A stretch of 40,809 nucleotides of DNA from Mycetocola reblochoni REB411. GTDB taxonomy: Bacteria > Actinomycetota > Actinomycetes > Actinomycetales > Microbacteriaceae. A model generated the notes under the pieces. That model was not told the DNA's origin. It was given only the letters and a program-made list of their open reading frames with translations, and made no database searches. A program made the position numbers and the translations under genes. How positions within the stretch are numbered: the first letter of the stretch is position 1; each line of letters begins with the position of its first letter. The stretch covers positions 1 through 40,809 of the forward strand of contig NZ_FUKR01000004.1 in NCBI RefSeq assembly GCF_900163835.1, given 5' to 3'. Below are positions 17,264 through 25,859 of this stretch, piece by piece.

Positions 17264-18484
17264 ATGACATCACGCACCACCCGCACCCTCCTGGCCTCCA
17301 CGGCCCTCGGGGCGCTCCTGCTCAGCGGCTGCAGCTCCGCCGCCCAGCCGGACGCGGCCTCGACCGACGCCGCCGCCGAGCCGGGCGGCCGCATCGCGCT
17401 GACCTACGACGGCGGCATCTACGTGCTCGACGCGACCAGCCTCGAGCAGCTCGCCGACCTGCCGCTCGAGGGGTTCAACCGGCTGAACCCTGCCGGGGAC
17501 GGCCGTCACGCGATGATCACCACCACCGAGGGCTTCCGCGCCCTCGACACGGGATCGTGGACGGACGACTCCGGTTCGGCCCAGAGCGGCGAGCCCGCGA
17601 TCACCGACATCCTCTTCCCCGCCGAGGCGGCCGGTCACGTGGTGCGCCACGGCGGCCGCACCGTGCTGTTCGCCGACGGCACGGGAGACATCACGCTGTT
17701 CGACTCGGAGGCCCTCCGCGACGTGGACAGCGCCGACGACGTCGACGCGACGATCGTGACCTCCGAGCACGCCCACCACGGTGTCGCGATCGAGCTCACC
17801 AACGGCACCCTGCTGTCCACGCTCGGCACGAGCGAGGAGCGCAGCGGCGTGCGCCTGCTCGACTCCGACCACGAGACCGAGCTGTCGCGCAGCGAGGACT
17901 GCCCCTCCGTGCACGGTGAGGGGACCGTGAAGGGCGAGATCGCGGTGTTCGGCTGCGAGAACGGGGCGCTCGTCGTCGAGGACGGCGCGTTCACCAAGCT
18001 CGACAGCCCGACCGACTACGGTCGCATCGGCAACCTGTACGTGTCGGAGGAGTCGCCCATCGCCTTCGGCGACTACAACTCCGACCCCGACTCGGAGGGC
18101 TACCTGCTCACCGAGCTCGCCCGCATCGACACCGAGGCCGGGACGCTCGAGCGCATCGAGCTGCCCGAGGGCGTCAGCTACACCTGGCGCGGTGCAGCGC
18201 GCAGCGCCGACGGCGACCTGCTTCTGCTCGGCTCCGACGGCGCCCTGCACGTGGTCGACGAGGCGACCGGAGAGGTGACCGCCAGCCATGAGCTCTTCGG
18301 CGCATGGGAGAGCCCCAGCGAGTGGCAGGAGTCGCACCCCGGCCTGACCGTGCTCGACGGCGTCGCCTACGCGACCGACACGGCGACGAACACCGTCTAC
18401 GCGGTCGACCCCTCCAGCGGTGAGGTCCTCGCGACCGCCGAGCTCGAGGGCACCCCGAACGAGCTGGTCGGCATCACCGGCTGA
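17264..18484 (+). CDS. aztD: Zinc metallochaperone lipoprotein (AztD)
   Basis: 406-residue secreted lipoprotein with lipobox LLSGC (Cys23). It has beta-propeller-like repeats, for example RIALTYDGGIYVLDATSLE and DLLLLGSDGALHVVDEATG. Histidines cluster in GHVVRHGG (H125, H129) and SEHAHHGVAIEL (H169, H171, H172), fitting zinc binding. The family delivers zinc to AztC outside the membrane. A purine-rich leader (GAGAAGAGAAAGAGAACG) precedes the ATG. It ends the zinc operon and is followed by two hairpins. Confidence 0.88.
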   Translation: MTSRTTRTLLASTALGALLLSGCSSAAQPDAASTDAAAEPGGRIALTYDGGIYVLDATSLEQLADLPLEGFNRLNPAGDGRHAMITTTEGFRALDTGSWTDDSGSAQSGEPAITDILFPAEAAGHVVRHGGRTVLFADGTGDITLFDSEALRDVDSADDVDATIVTSEHAHHGVAIELTNGTLLSTLGTSEERSGVRLLDSDHETELSRSEDCPSVHGEGTVKGEIAVFGCENGALVVEDGAFTKLDSPTDYGRIGNLYVSEESPIAFGDYNSDPDSEGYLLTELARIDTEAGTLERIELPEGVSYTWRGAARSADGDLLLLGSDGALHVVDEATGEVTASHELFGAWESPSEWQESHPGLTVLDGVAYATDTATNTVYAVDPSSGEVLATAELEGTPNELVGITG

Positions 18485-18499
18485 GCTCGAACAGAGACC

Positions 18500-18572
18500 C
18501 CGGACGGCCTGTGACATGGGGAGGCCCGTCCGGACACGCCGCGGCCGGGACCCGAGAGGGTCCCGGCCGCGG
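18500..18572. terminator. Double hairpin between convergent aztD and the betaine-binding gene
   Basis: Hairpin 1 pairs CCGGACGGCC (18500-18509) with GGCCCGTCCGG (18523-18533) with one bulge. Hairpin 2 is a perfect 15-bp stem, 18539-18553 with 18558-18572, closed by GAGA. Lying between converging genes, it probably stops both transcripts. Confidence 0.8.
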
Positions 18573-18597
18573 TGCTGCGCGTCGGCGCGTCGGCAGG

Positions 18598-19488
18598 TCA
18601 GGAGGAGGTCAGCGAGTCGACCCACTCCCTGTTGTCGGCGATCCACTCCGCGATGCGCCCGTCGTACTCCGCGGTCTCGTTGCCGACGATGAGGTGCTCC
18701 TCGAGTGAGGCGAGCGTGTCCATGTCGATGGTGAAGTCGCTCAGCCAGCCCGCAGCGACGGGGGCGTCGTCGGCGAAGCCCTCGCGCGAGAAGCTCGTCA
18801 TGTCCTCGTCGCCGCCCATCGCGCCGAGCGGGTCCTCGAGGTTCTTCAGCTCGTAGCTGCTGTACGCCCAGTGCGGCTGCCAGAGCGTGACGACGATGTT
18901 GCGCCCCTCGGCCATCGCCCCGTCGAGCTCGGCGAGCATCGACGGCGACGACGAGACGAGGAACTCCATGTCCTCCAGGCCGTACTGGGGGATCGCCTTC
19001 TCCGTCGTCATCGCCGTCAGCCCGGCGCCGGGGTCGGTCCCGACCAGGCGGTTGTCGAACAGCTCGGCGTTGTCGGCGAGCTCCTCGAGCGAGTCGATCG
19101 GGGCGTCGGCGTTGACCGCGATGACGTTGCGGCCCTCGCGGTTCCAGACGCCGAGCTCGGTGATGTCGTCGCCGTACTCGTCGATGTAGGCCGCATGGGT
19201 GTTCGGCAGCCAGGAGTCCATGAAGACGTCGAAGTCGCCGCCGGCGAGGCCGGTGAACGCGGGCGCGATGTCGACGTACTCGAGGTCGACGTCGTAGCCC
19301 TTCTCCTCCAGGACCGCCTCCCAGAGCACGCTGACGGCGATGCCCTCGTCCCAGCCGTGGACGACGGCGATGGAGATGTCGGAGGCATCGCCGTTCTCCG
19401 TGGTGGACGTGGCCTGACCGCTGCACGCGGTCAGGGCGAGGGTTCCGGCGGCGATCGTCGCGATCGTCGCGGCAGGTCGGATTCTCAT
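18598..19488 (-). CDS. Glycine betaine/choline-type ABC substrate-binding lipoprotein (OpuAC family)
   Basis: 296-residue binding protein with signal peptide and lipobox LTAC (Cys22). OpuAC-family features include HGWDEGIAVSVLWEAVL, DSWLPNTHAAYIDEYGDD and TLWQPHWAYSSYELKNLED; the tryptophans fit the aromatic cage that binds quaternary ammonium groups. I chose the ATG at 19488 because it directly begins a good signal peptide; the longer in-frame start adds a hydrophilic stretch, though neither has a clear ribosome binding site. No permease or ATPase gene is adjacent, so its transporter must be encoded elsewhere. Confidence 0.88.
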   Translation of the reverse strand: MRIRPAATIATIAAGTLALTACSGQATSTTENGDASDISIAVVHGWDEGIAVSVLWEAVLEEKGYDVDLEYVDIAPAFTGLAGGDFDVFMDSWLPNTHAAYIDEYGDDITELGVWNREGRNVIAVNADAPIDSLEELADNAELFDNRLVGTDPGAGLTAMTTEKAIPQYGLEDMEFLVSSSPSMLAELDGAMAEGRNIVVTLWQPHWAYSSYELKNLEDPLGAMGGDEDMTSFSREGFADDAPVAAGWLSDFTIDMDTLASLEEHLIVGNETAEYDGRIAEWIADNREWVDSLTSS

Positions 19489-19854
19489 GGTGGTGGGTGA
19501 TCCGTTTCTGGCCGCGCAGCGGCGGCCGTCGGGCGGCACCGCCGGTGTCGTTCAGGCGGTACCGCGGGGGTACTCAGTCCTGGACGGGTGAGGGACGTCA
19601 GGGCCGGGGCCTCGAACCGTTGAGGGATTGCCGGCTGCGATGCGGATGCGCTCGCGACGTGGTCACCGTACGCCTGTCCGTCGCGTCGACGGTCACTCGC
19701 GTCCGTGTCCGGCCTGGGATGGCCGGGACCAACGCTAGCAAGCCGGTCCTCGGCGGCTCCCCGCCCGAGGGGCGGGAGCCCCCTGCGGATCCCAGTGCCT
19801 GCGCGGGCGTCGCGGGGGCGTCGTCCACCACGGCCGCCCGGGCGCGTCGCGGTG
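19489..19854. other. Divergent spacer upstream of the betaine-binding gene
   Basis: About 370 bases without a convincing gene. A GC-rich imperfect hairpin (GGCTCCCCGCCC with GGGCGGGAGCC, near 19755-19780) is visible. On the minus strand TAGCGT (19732-19737) is a possible but distant -10 for the binding-protein gene, implying a leader of some 240 bases. Confidence in that promoter is low. Confidence 0.35.
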
Positions 19855-19860
19855 TACCGT
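19855..19860 (+). promoter_or_regulatory. -10 box for a leaderless membrane-protein gene
   Basis: TACCGT is followed by 6 bases and then the ATG at 19867, with no ribosome binding site. Confidence 0.5.
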
Positions 19861-19866
19861 CTGCTC

Positions 19867-20445
19867 ATGGACCACCACCCCGCGCAGCCTCGTCAGACCG
19901 CCCCCGCGCCCGCCGAGGCCGGGGGGAGAGGAGCCGTTTCCTCGCGGTCCGCCGCGGTCGCCGTGGCCGTGATCGGCGCGGTCGTGACGATCGGCTACGC
20001 CGCCCTCGGCCTCGCTCAGATCCTCGTGCTCAATCCGCTCGCGGCCGTTCCGGGGATGGAGCTGGATCAGATCAGAGCCGTCATGGCCACCAGAGGGGAG
20101 CGGATCGACGCCTGGCCGCCGGTCACGTTCGCGGTGGTCGGGGCCGGACTGGCGGTGGTCATCGTGGTGGCCACCCTGGCCGGACGGCCGAGGCCGACCA
20201 CGGTGCTGCTGTTCGTCAGCCTCGGACTCGTCGGCGGCGCGCCCGCCTACTGGATCGCGTCCTTCGGCGCGGGCATGAGCCTCGCGGACGCCTTCGCGAT
20301 CGGTGGAGGCGACGTGTCGCCGTGGGCGGTGCCGCTCTACGCCGTCAGCGCCGTCGCGCTCGTGACGGCGCTCGTCCTTCCCGTCGCTCGTGCCGCGCGC
20401 GGGAGGGCTCAGATCTTGCGGACGAGCACCGATCGCACCGTGTGA
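19867..20445 (+). CDS. Four-helix membrane protein of unknown function
   Basis: 192 residues; I do not recognise the family. A polar Pro/Ala-rich N-terminus (1-27) is followed by membrane segments at about 28-52, 85-105, 111-134 and 152-175, with a basic cytoplasmic tail (ARAARGRAQILR). The loop between helices 1 and 2 (PGMELDQIRAVMATRGERIDAWPP) is about 30 residues long. I chose the ATG at 19867 because a -10 box sits 6 bases upstream; longer in-frame starts add low-complexity Arg/Pro sequence. Its last 37 bases overlap the end of coaA on the other strand. Confidence 0.7.
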   Translation: MDHHPAQPRQTAPAPAEAGGRGAVSSRSAAVAVAVIGAVVTIGYAALGLAQILVLNPLAAVPGMELDQIRAVMATRGERIDAWPPVTFAVVGAGLAVVIVVATLAGRPRPTTVLLFVSLGLVGGAPAYWIASFGAGMSLADAFAIGGGDVSPWAVPLYAVSAVALVTALVLPVARAARGRAQILRTSTDRTV

Positions 20446-21359
20446 TCGCTCGCCTTGCGCAGCACCAGGTCGGCGCGCGCCCTCGTCGGCAGCACGTTGG
20501 TGAGCAGGTTGGGCTCGTTGATCGTCGACCAGAATGAGCGGGCCCTGTCGCGTGCCTGCTCCTCGCTGAGGTCGGCGTAGACGCGGAAGTACGAGTTCGG
20601 GTTGGTGAAGGCGCCGCGCTGCAGGGCGATGAAGCGCTCCTCGTACCAGGTGGCGATGTCCGAGGTCCTGGCGTCGACGTAGATGCTGAAGTCGAACAGG
20701 TCGCTGAGCGCGAGGCGCCCGTCGCCGGTCGGCGGCTGCAGCACGTTGAGGCCCTCGACGATGAGCACGTCCGGGCGGCGTACGACGACGCTCGCGTCGG
20801 GCACGATGTCGTAGCTCAGGTGCGAGTAGAACGGGGCGCGCACCTCGGTTGCCCCGGACTTGACCTCCGACACGAAGCGCAGCAGCGCCCGCCGGTCATA
20901 GGATTCGGGGAAGCCCTTCTTCCCCATCAGGCCTCGCCGCTCCAGCTCGGCGTTCGGGTAGAGGAAGCCGTCGGTCGTGACCAGCTCGACGTGCGGAGTG
21001 CCCTGCCAGCGGGACAGCAGCTCCCGCAGCAGTCGCGCCACCGTCGACTTGCCGACCGCGACGGAGCCGGCCACGCCGATGACGAACGGCGTGCGCTCGC
21101 GGGAACTGCGCAGGAACCGCTCGGTGGCGGTGTTGAGGTGGACGGCGTTCTCGGCGTAGAGGCTGATGAACTTGGACAGCGGCAGGTAGACCTCCGCGAC
21201 CTCCCGCATGTCCATGCGGTCGCCGAGACCGCGCAGCTGGACGATCTCCGTCTCGCGGAGCGGCTGCTCCAGCTCGGGCGCCAGCCCGGCCCAGTGGTCC
21301 CTGTCCACGTCGATGAACGGAGAGCGGTGGGAGCTCTGCGGCGCGCTCGCATCTGACAT
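20409..21359 (-). CDS. coaA: Pantothenate kinase, type I
   Basis: Phosphorylates pantothenate, the committed step of coenzyme A synthesis. The 316 residues include YLPLSKFISLYAEN, the P-loop GVAGSVAVGKST (95-106), VTTDGFLYPN with a substrate-binding aspartate, and NPNSYFRVYADLS near the C-terminus, all typical of the bacterial type I enzyme. The start is leaderless-type: on the minus strand TAGGAT (21373-21368) precedes the ATG by 8 bases. It is divergent from glmS with a 34-base spacer. Confidence 0.96.
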   Translation of the reverse strand: MSDASAPQSSHRSPFIDVDRDHWAGLAPELEQPLRETEIVQLRGLGDRMDMREVAEVYLPLSKFISLYAENAVHLNTATERFLRSSRERTPFVIGVAGSVAVGKSTVARLLRELLSRWQGTPHVELVTTDGFLYPNAELERRGLMGKKGFPESYDRRALLRFVSEVKSGATEVRAPFYSHLSYDIVPDASVVVRRPDVLIVEGLNVLQPPTGDGRLALSDLFDFSIYVDARTSDIATWYEERFIALQRGAFTNPNSYFRVYADLSEEQARDRARSFWSTINEPNLLTNVLPTRARADLVLRKASDHTVRSVLVRKI

Positions 21360-21393
21360 AGGCGTTCATCCTATTGCAGGTAGTGTTGACGCC
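21360..21393. promoter_or_regulatory. 34-bp divergent coaA/glmS promoter, leaderless in both directions
   Basis: Leftward, TAGGAT (21368-21373 as ATCCTA on the plus strand) lies 8 bases before the coaA ATG. Rightward, TAGTGT (21381-21386) lies 7 bases before the glmS ATG. The two -10 boxes are only 7 bases apart, so any -35 contacts fall inside the opposite coding region and the two polymerases cannot bind together. Confidence 0.65.
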
Positions 21394-23244
21394 ATGTGTG
21401 GAATCGTCGGATACGTAGGACAGCGGGACAGCAGCGAGGTCCTGGTCGGGGGACTGACACGGCTCGAGTACAGGGGGTACGACTCCGCGGGCGTCGCCGT
21501 GATCGCCGAGGACGGCACCCTCGCCACGGCGAAGAAGGCGGGCAAGCTCTCGGCGCTGACGGCTGTCCTCGACGCCGCGCCCCTTCCCCGCTCGGGCACG
21601 GGCATCGGGCACACGCGCTGGGCCACGCACGGTGGACCGACCGACGTCAACGCCCACCCGCACCTCGGCGACAACGGTCGCCTCGCCCTGATCCACAACG
21701 GCATCATCGAGAACTTCCACGCGCTCAAGACCGAGCTGATCGAGGAGGGCTACGCCTTCCTCAGCGAGACCGACACGGAGGTCGCCGCGATCCTCATCGG
21801 CAAGGCGTACCGCGAGACGGGGTCGCTCACGGCGGCGTTCCGCCAGGTCGTGTCCCGGCTCGAGGGCGCGTTCACGCTTCTGGCCGTGCACGCGGACGAG
21901 CCGGACGTCGTCGTCGGCGCTCGTCGCAACTCCCCGTTGGTGATCGGCCTCGGCGAGGGCGAGAACTTCCTCGGCTCCGACGTCGCGGCCTTCGTGGCGT
22001 ACACGCGCCGCGCGCTCGCCGTCGGCCAGGACCAGATCGTCACCATCACCCCGTCGAGCGTCGAGATCACCGACTTCGAGGGCAACCCGGTCGAGAACGC
22101 CGAATTTGACGTTCAGTGGGACGCGTCGGCGGCGGAGAAGGGCGGCTGGTCGTCCTTCATGGCCAAGGAGATCAACGAGGAGCCGGAGGCCGTGCTCAAC
22201 ACCACGCTCGGCCGCGTCCACGAGGGCGTCGTCGACATCGACGAGCTCGCCGGGCTCGACGAGCTGTTCGCGCGCATCGACCGAATCGTCGTCGTGGCGA
22301 GCGGCACCGCCGCCTACGCCGGGCAGGTCGGGAAGTACGCCGTCGAGCGCTGGGCGAGGGTTCCCGTCGAGGTGCAGCTCAGCCACGAGTTCCGCTACTC
22401 GGACCCGATCATCACGCCCGAGACCCTGGTCGTGTCGATCAGCCAGTCCGGCGAGACCATGGACACGCTGCTCGCCGTCAAGTACGCGGCGGAGCACGGG
22501 GCGAAGACCCTCTCGATCTGCAACACCCAGGGGGCGACCATCCCCCGGGAGTCCGACGCCGTGGTCTACACGCACGCCGGGCCCGAGGTCGCCGTGGCAT
22601 CGACGAAGGCCTTCGTCGCGCAGATCACCGCCCTGTACCTGTTCGGCCTGCACCTGGCCCGGGTCCGCGGAACGCTCGACGCCGACGCCATCGCCGCCCA
22701 GACGGAGGAGCTGCTCGCCGTTCCGGCGAAGATCCGGCAGATCCTCGAGACGGAGACCGCCGAGGTCGCCCGTCTGGCGCACTGGATGGCCGACTCGAGG
22801 GCGATCCTCTTCCTCGGGCGGCACGTCGGGTACCCGATCGCGCTCGAGGGCGCGCTCAAGCTCAAGGAGCTCGCCTACATCCACGCCGAGGGCTTCGCCG
22901 CCGGTGAGCTCAAGCACGGCCCGATCGCGCTCATCGAGCCGGGGCAGCCGGTCTTCGTCGTCGTGCCGAGCCCCCGCGGCTCCGAGACGATGCACTCGAA
23001 GGTGGTCTCCAACATCCAGGAGATCAGGGCCAGGGGCGCGCGCGTCATCGCCATCGCCGAGACGGGCGACGTCGCGGTGCTGCCATTCGCCGACGAGGTC
23101 ATCCGCATCCCGCTGGCCGCGCCGTTCTTCGAGCCGCTGCTCGCCGTGATCCCGCTGCAGGTGTTCGCGATGGAGCTGTCGTCGGCGAAGGGGCTCGACG
23201 TCGACCAGCCGCGCAACCTCGCCAAGTCCGTCACCGTCGAGTAG
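21394..23244 (+). CDS. glmS: Glutamine-fructose-6-phosphate aminotransferase (isomerizing)
   Basis: Makes glucosamine-6-phosphate from fructose-6-phosphate and glutamine, the entry to amino-sugar synthesis. The 616 residues begin MCGIVGYVGQRDSSEV, giving the N-terminal nucleophile cysteine of the amidotransferase domain, with HTRWATHGGPT and LIHNGIIEN. Two SIS domains follow (about 290-600), with SGTAAYAG, SISQSGETMDT and the terminal NLAKSVTVE. There is no leader, so the glmS ribozyme of Firmicutes is absent. A larger in-frame extension upstream would overlap coaA and is not homologous. Confidence 0.97.
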   Translation: MCGIVGYVGQRDSSEVLVGGLTRLEYRGYDSAGVAVIAEDGTLATAKKAGKLSALTAVLDAAPLPRSGTGIGHTRWATHGGPTDVNAHPHLGDNGRLALIHNGIIENFHALKTELIEEGYAFLSETDTEVAAILIGKAYRETGSLTAAFRQVVSRLEGAFTLLAVHADEPDVVVGARRNSPLVIGLGEGENFLGSDVAAFVAYTRRALAVGQDQIVTITPSSVEITDFEGNPVENAEFDVQWDASAAEKGGWSSFMAKEINEEPEAVLNTTLGRVHEGVVDIDELAGLDELFARIDRIVVVASGTAAYAGQVGKYAVERWARVPVEVQLSHEFRYSDPIITPETLVVSISQSGETMDTLLAVKYAAEHGAKTLSICNTQGATIPRESDAVVYTHAGPEVAVASTKAFVAQITALYLFGLHLARVRGTLDADAIAAQTEELLAVPAKIRQILETETAEVARLAHWMADSRAILFLGRHVGYPIALEGALKLKELAYIHAEGFAAGELKHGPIALIEPGQPVFVVVPSPRGSETMHSKVVSNIQEIRARGARVIAIAETGDVAVLPFADEVIRIPLAAPFFEPLLAVIPLQVFAMELSSAKGLDVDQPRNLAKSVTVE

Positions 23245-23253
23245 CCGGTCGGC

Positions 23254-23610
23254 ATGATCGTGGGGATCGGGGTCGACGTCGTCGACCTGGCGCGCTTCGA
23301 GCGCGCCGTCACGCGTACCCCGCGGCTGGTGGCCCGGCTGTTCACGGCGGAGGAGCGGGGGCTGCCGCTGCGCTCGCTCGCCGGCCGCTTCGCCGCGAAG
23401 GAGGCGCTCATCAAGGCGCTCGGCGGTTCGGACGGCGTCCGCTGGCAGGAGATGACGGTGCGCAACGGCGTCCAGGGGGAGCCGGTGTTCGTGACGAGCG
23501 GGGAGACGGCCGGCCGCGTCCGCGGGCGCGGCATCACCCGGATCCACGTGTCCATGTCCCATGACGCCGGGGTGGCGACCGCCTTCGTGGTGGCGGAGGG
23601 AGAACGATGA
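23254..23610 (+). CDS. acpS: Holo-[acyl-carrier-protein] synthase
   Basis: Transfers phosphopantetheine from coenzyme A to acyl carrier protein. The 118 residues start MIVGIGVDVVDLARF, with the metal-binding Asp8, and carry GRFAAKEALIKALGG with the metal-binding glutamate; VSMSHDAGVATAFVV ends the fold. It lies 9 bases after glmS and its stop overlaps the alr start (ATGA). The CoA supply gene coaA is just across the divergent promoter. Confidence 0.96.
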   Translation: MIVGIGVDVVDLARFERAVTRTPRLVARLFTAEERGLPLRSLAGRFAAKEALIKALGGSDGVRWQEMTVRNGVQGEPVFVTSGETAGRVRGRGITRIHVSMSHDAGVATAFVVAEGER

Positions 23611-24728
23611 ACGGTTTCCGTGAGGTCGTGGTCGACCTCGACGCGATCGAGGCGAACACCCGGCGCATGGTCGAGGTGCTCGACGGGGCGGCGCTGATCG
23701 CCGTGGTCAAGGCCGACGGCTACGGCCACGGTGCGCTCCCCGCGGCGGAGGCCGCACTCCGCGGCGGGGCGGCGATGCTGGCCACGGCGGAGCTCGCCGA
23801 GGCGGAGCTGCTCCGTGACGCCGGGATCGACGCGCGGCTGCTCTGCTGGCTGCACGGCCCGGACACGCCGTTCGACCGCGCCGCCCGGCGTGGCATCGAG
23901 CTGGGCGTGTCCAGTGCCCGCCAGCTCGAGCGTGCGGCGGAGGCCGGCGCGACGGTGCACCTGAAGCTCGAGACGGGGCTCGGCCGCAACGGCATCGCGC
24001 CGGGGGACTGGCCGGGCGTGTTCGCGCGGGCGGCGCAGCTGGAGGCGGCGGGGGCGTCCGACGGCTTCCGCGTCGCGGGGGTGATGACCCACCTGTCCAA
24101 CACCTCGCCGGAGGACGACCGCGAGGCGCTCGCGCTGTTCCGGTCCGGCGTCGACGCGGCGCGGGCGGCCGGGCTCGACCCCGAGCTCGTGCACGCGGCA
24201 GCCAGTGCCGCGGCCATCGACCTGCCCGAGTCCCGCTTCACGGCGGCGCGCATCGGGCTCGCGCTGTACGGGCTGAGCCCCTTTGACGACGAGCGCGACT
24301 CCGCCGCGCTCGGGCTCCGGCCCGCGATGTCGCTGCGCGCCACGGTGATCGCCGTCCGCCGCGTGGCCGCGGGGCACGGCGTCTCCTACGGTTACCTGCA
24401 CAGGACGGAGCGGGAGACCGGCCTCGCGCTCGTCCCCCTCGGCTACGCGGACGGCGTGCCGAGGCAGGCCTCCACGGCGGGGGTCGTCACCATCGGCGGG
24501 CGCGAGTACCCGCAGCGCGGCCGGATCGCGATGGACCAGTTCGTCGTCGAGACCGGGGACGACGCGGTCGCCGTCGGCGACGAGGCCGTGCTGTTCGGCG
24601 ACCCGTCCCGCGGCGAGCCGGCGGTCGAGCGCTGGGCCGACGCGGCGAACACCATCAACTACGAGATCGTCACCCGGATGGGCGCCAGGCCCGGGCGGGT
24701 GTACCGCGGCGGGACGGTCGCGCGGTGA
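23607..24728 (+). CDS. alr: Alanine racemase
   Basis: PLP enzyme making D-alanine for peptidoglycan. In 373 residues, the PLP lysine is K35 in VVKADGYGHG and the catalytic tyrosine is Y261 in GHGVSYGYLH. LETGLGRNGI and the C-terminal VPLGYADGVPR and RIAMDQFVVE are family landmarks. It is coupled to acpS and tsaE by 4-base overlaps. Confidence 0.97.
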   Translation: MNGFREVVVDLDAIEANTRRMVEVLDGAALIAVVKADGYGHGALPAAEAALRGGAAMLATAELAEAELLRDAGIDARLLCWLHGPDTPFDRAARRGIELGVSSARQLERAAEAGATVHLKLETGLGRNGIAPGDWPGVFARAAQLEAAGASDGFRVAGVMTHLSNTSPEDDREALALFRSGVDAARAAGLDPELVHAAASAAAIDLPESRFTAARIGLALYGLSPFDDERDSAALGLRPAMSLRATVIAVRRVAAGHGVSYGYLHRTERETGLALVPLGYADGVPRQASTAGVVTIGGREYPQRGRIAMDQFVVETGDDAVAVGDEAVLFGDPSRGEPAVERWADAANTINYEIVTRMGARPGRVYRGGTVAR

Positions 24729-25237
24729 TCGACGAGGGCGAGTACCGGGTCGCGACGGCCGCGGACATGCACGCGCTGGGCGTCCGCATCGGCCGGGGGC
24801 TGTCGGCGGGCGCGCTGCTCGTCCTCACCGGACCGCTCGGCGCGGGCAAGACGACCCTGAGCAGGGGGATCGGCGAGGGGCTCGGGGTGAGGGGCCCGGT
24901 CACGAGCCCCACCTTCGTGCTCGCACGCACGCACCCCAGCCTGGTCGGCGGGGCGCCGCTCGTGCACGTGGACGCCTACCGGCTGAGCGACCCGCTGCAG
25001 CTGGACGACCTCGACATCGCCTTCGACAGCTCCGTCGTCCTCATGGAGTGGGGGGCAGATGCCGCGGCCGCCGTCGCCTCGGAGTGGACGGAACTGGTCA
25101 TCACGCGGCCGACGGGGTCGGATGCGGACCGGGGCGACGGGGCCGGGCAGGGCGATGACGCCGACGCCGAGGCGCTCGCCGGTGACGCGCCGCGGACCGT
25201 CCTCGTGCGCCGGGTCGAGGCGGGCTCCCGGCGGTAG
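24725..25237 (+). CDS. tsaE: tRNA t6A37 threonylcarbamoyltransferase complex ATPase TsaE
   Basis: ATPase that activates the TsaB-TsaD dimer for t6A formation on ANN-decoding tRNAs. The GTG start overlaps alr (GTGA). The P-loop GPLGAGKTTLSRGIG covers 36-50. VTSPTFVLARTH and HVDAYRL match the switch regions, and VLMEWG the C-terminal core. From about 130 there is a Gly/Asp-rich insert (GDGAGQGDDADAEALAGD) before the last strand, making the 170 residues slightly long. Confidence 0.94.
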   Translation: MIDEGEYRVATAADMHALGVRIGRGLSAGALLVLTGPLGAGKTTLSRGIGEGLGVRGPVTSPTFVLARTHPSLVGGAPLVHVDAYRLSDPLQLDDLDIAFDSSVVLMEWGADAAAAVASEWTELVITRPTGSDADRGDGAGQGDDADAEALAGDAPRTVLVRRVEAGSRR

Positions 25238-25240
25238 ACT
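25235..25240 (+). promoter_or_regulatory. Possible internal leaderless promoter for tsaB
   Basis: TAGACT overlaps the tsaE stop codon and lies 7 bases before the tsaB ATG. GGGG also lies in the gap, so translation from an operon message remains possible. Confidence 0.4.
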
Positions 25241-25247
25241 CGGGGTC

Positions 25248-25859
25248 ATGCTCCTGGCGATCGACACCTCCATCGGATCGAGTGCCGCGGTCGTCTCGCC
25301 GTCGGGTGAGGTGCGCTCCTCGCTCGGCGTCACGGACACGATGCGCCACGCCGAGGTGATCGGCGAGCTCATCAGGGACGCCCTCGCCGCGGCAGGCATC
25401 GGGGCGGACGGGGTCACCGCCGTGGTGGCCGGCATGGGTCCTGGACCGTTCACCGGCCTGCGCATCGGCATCGCCGCCGCGACCGCGTTCGCGCTTGGGC
25501 GCGGTGTCCCGCTCCTCCGGCTGGTCAGCCACGACGCCATCGCCGCGGAGTGGGCCCTCTCCGGGGGCGAGGGGCAGCTGACGGTGAGCACGGACGCGCG
25601 CCGGCGCGAGCTGTACTGGTCCCGCTACCTCGTCGAGGGCGGTCAGGCCCGACGCGTCGACGGCCCCGGACTGGTCGTGCCCGCCGAGCTGGAGCTGCAC
25701 GGCGAGCATGTGGCGGCGACCGCCGTCGATGCCGGGCGCCTGGGGGCGATCGCGGCGGCCGGACTGAGGGACGGCGTCGAGTTCCCCGCGCTGTCCGCCC
25801 TCTACCTGCGCTCGCCCGACGTCACGCCCTCGGCGGGTCCGAAGCGGGTGACGACGTGA
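25248..25859 (+). CDS. tsaB: tRNA t6A37 complex dimerisation subunit TsaB
   Basis: Catalytically inactive relative of TsaD that forms the core of the t6A complex. 203 residues start [16 protein letters not shown], with [18 protein letters not shown] as the family signature. The C-terminal half is shorter and lacks the metal ligands, as expected. The frame runs into rimI with a 4-base overlap (GTGA). Confidence 0.95.
   Translation: MLLAIDTSIGSSAAVVSPSGEVRSSLGVTDTMRHAEVIGELIRDALAAAGIGADGVTAVVAGMGPGPFTGLRIGIAAATAFALGRGVPLLRLVSHDAIAAEWALSGGEGQLTVSTDARRRELYWSRYLVEGGQARRVDGPGLVVPAELELHGEHVAATAVDAGRLGAIAAAGLRDGVEFPALSALYLRSPDVTPSAGPKRVTT

Noticed and set aside
19485-19868. 127-codon minus-strand frame upstream of the betaine-binding gene
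   Set aside because: No motif, Arg/Pro-rich composition, no start signals; treated as non-coding.
21360-21393. glmS ribozyme or riboswitch leader
   Set aside because: Only 34 bases separate glmS from coaA and the message appears leaderless, so there is no room for one.
20896-23562. 888-codon minus-strand frame across glmS and acpS
   Set aside because: Antisense to complete glmS and acpS, with the composition of a GC-rich shadow and no motif.
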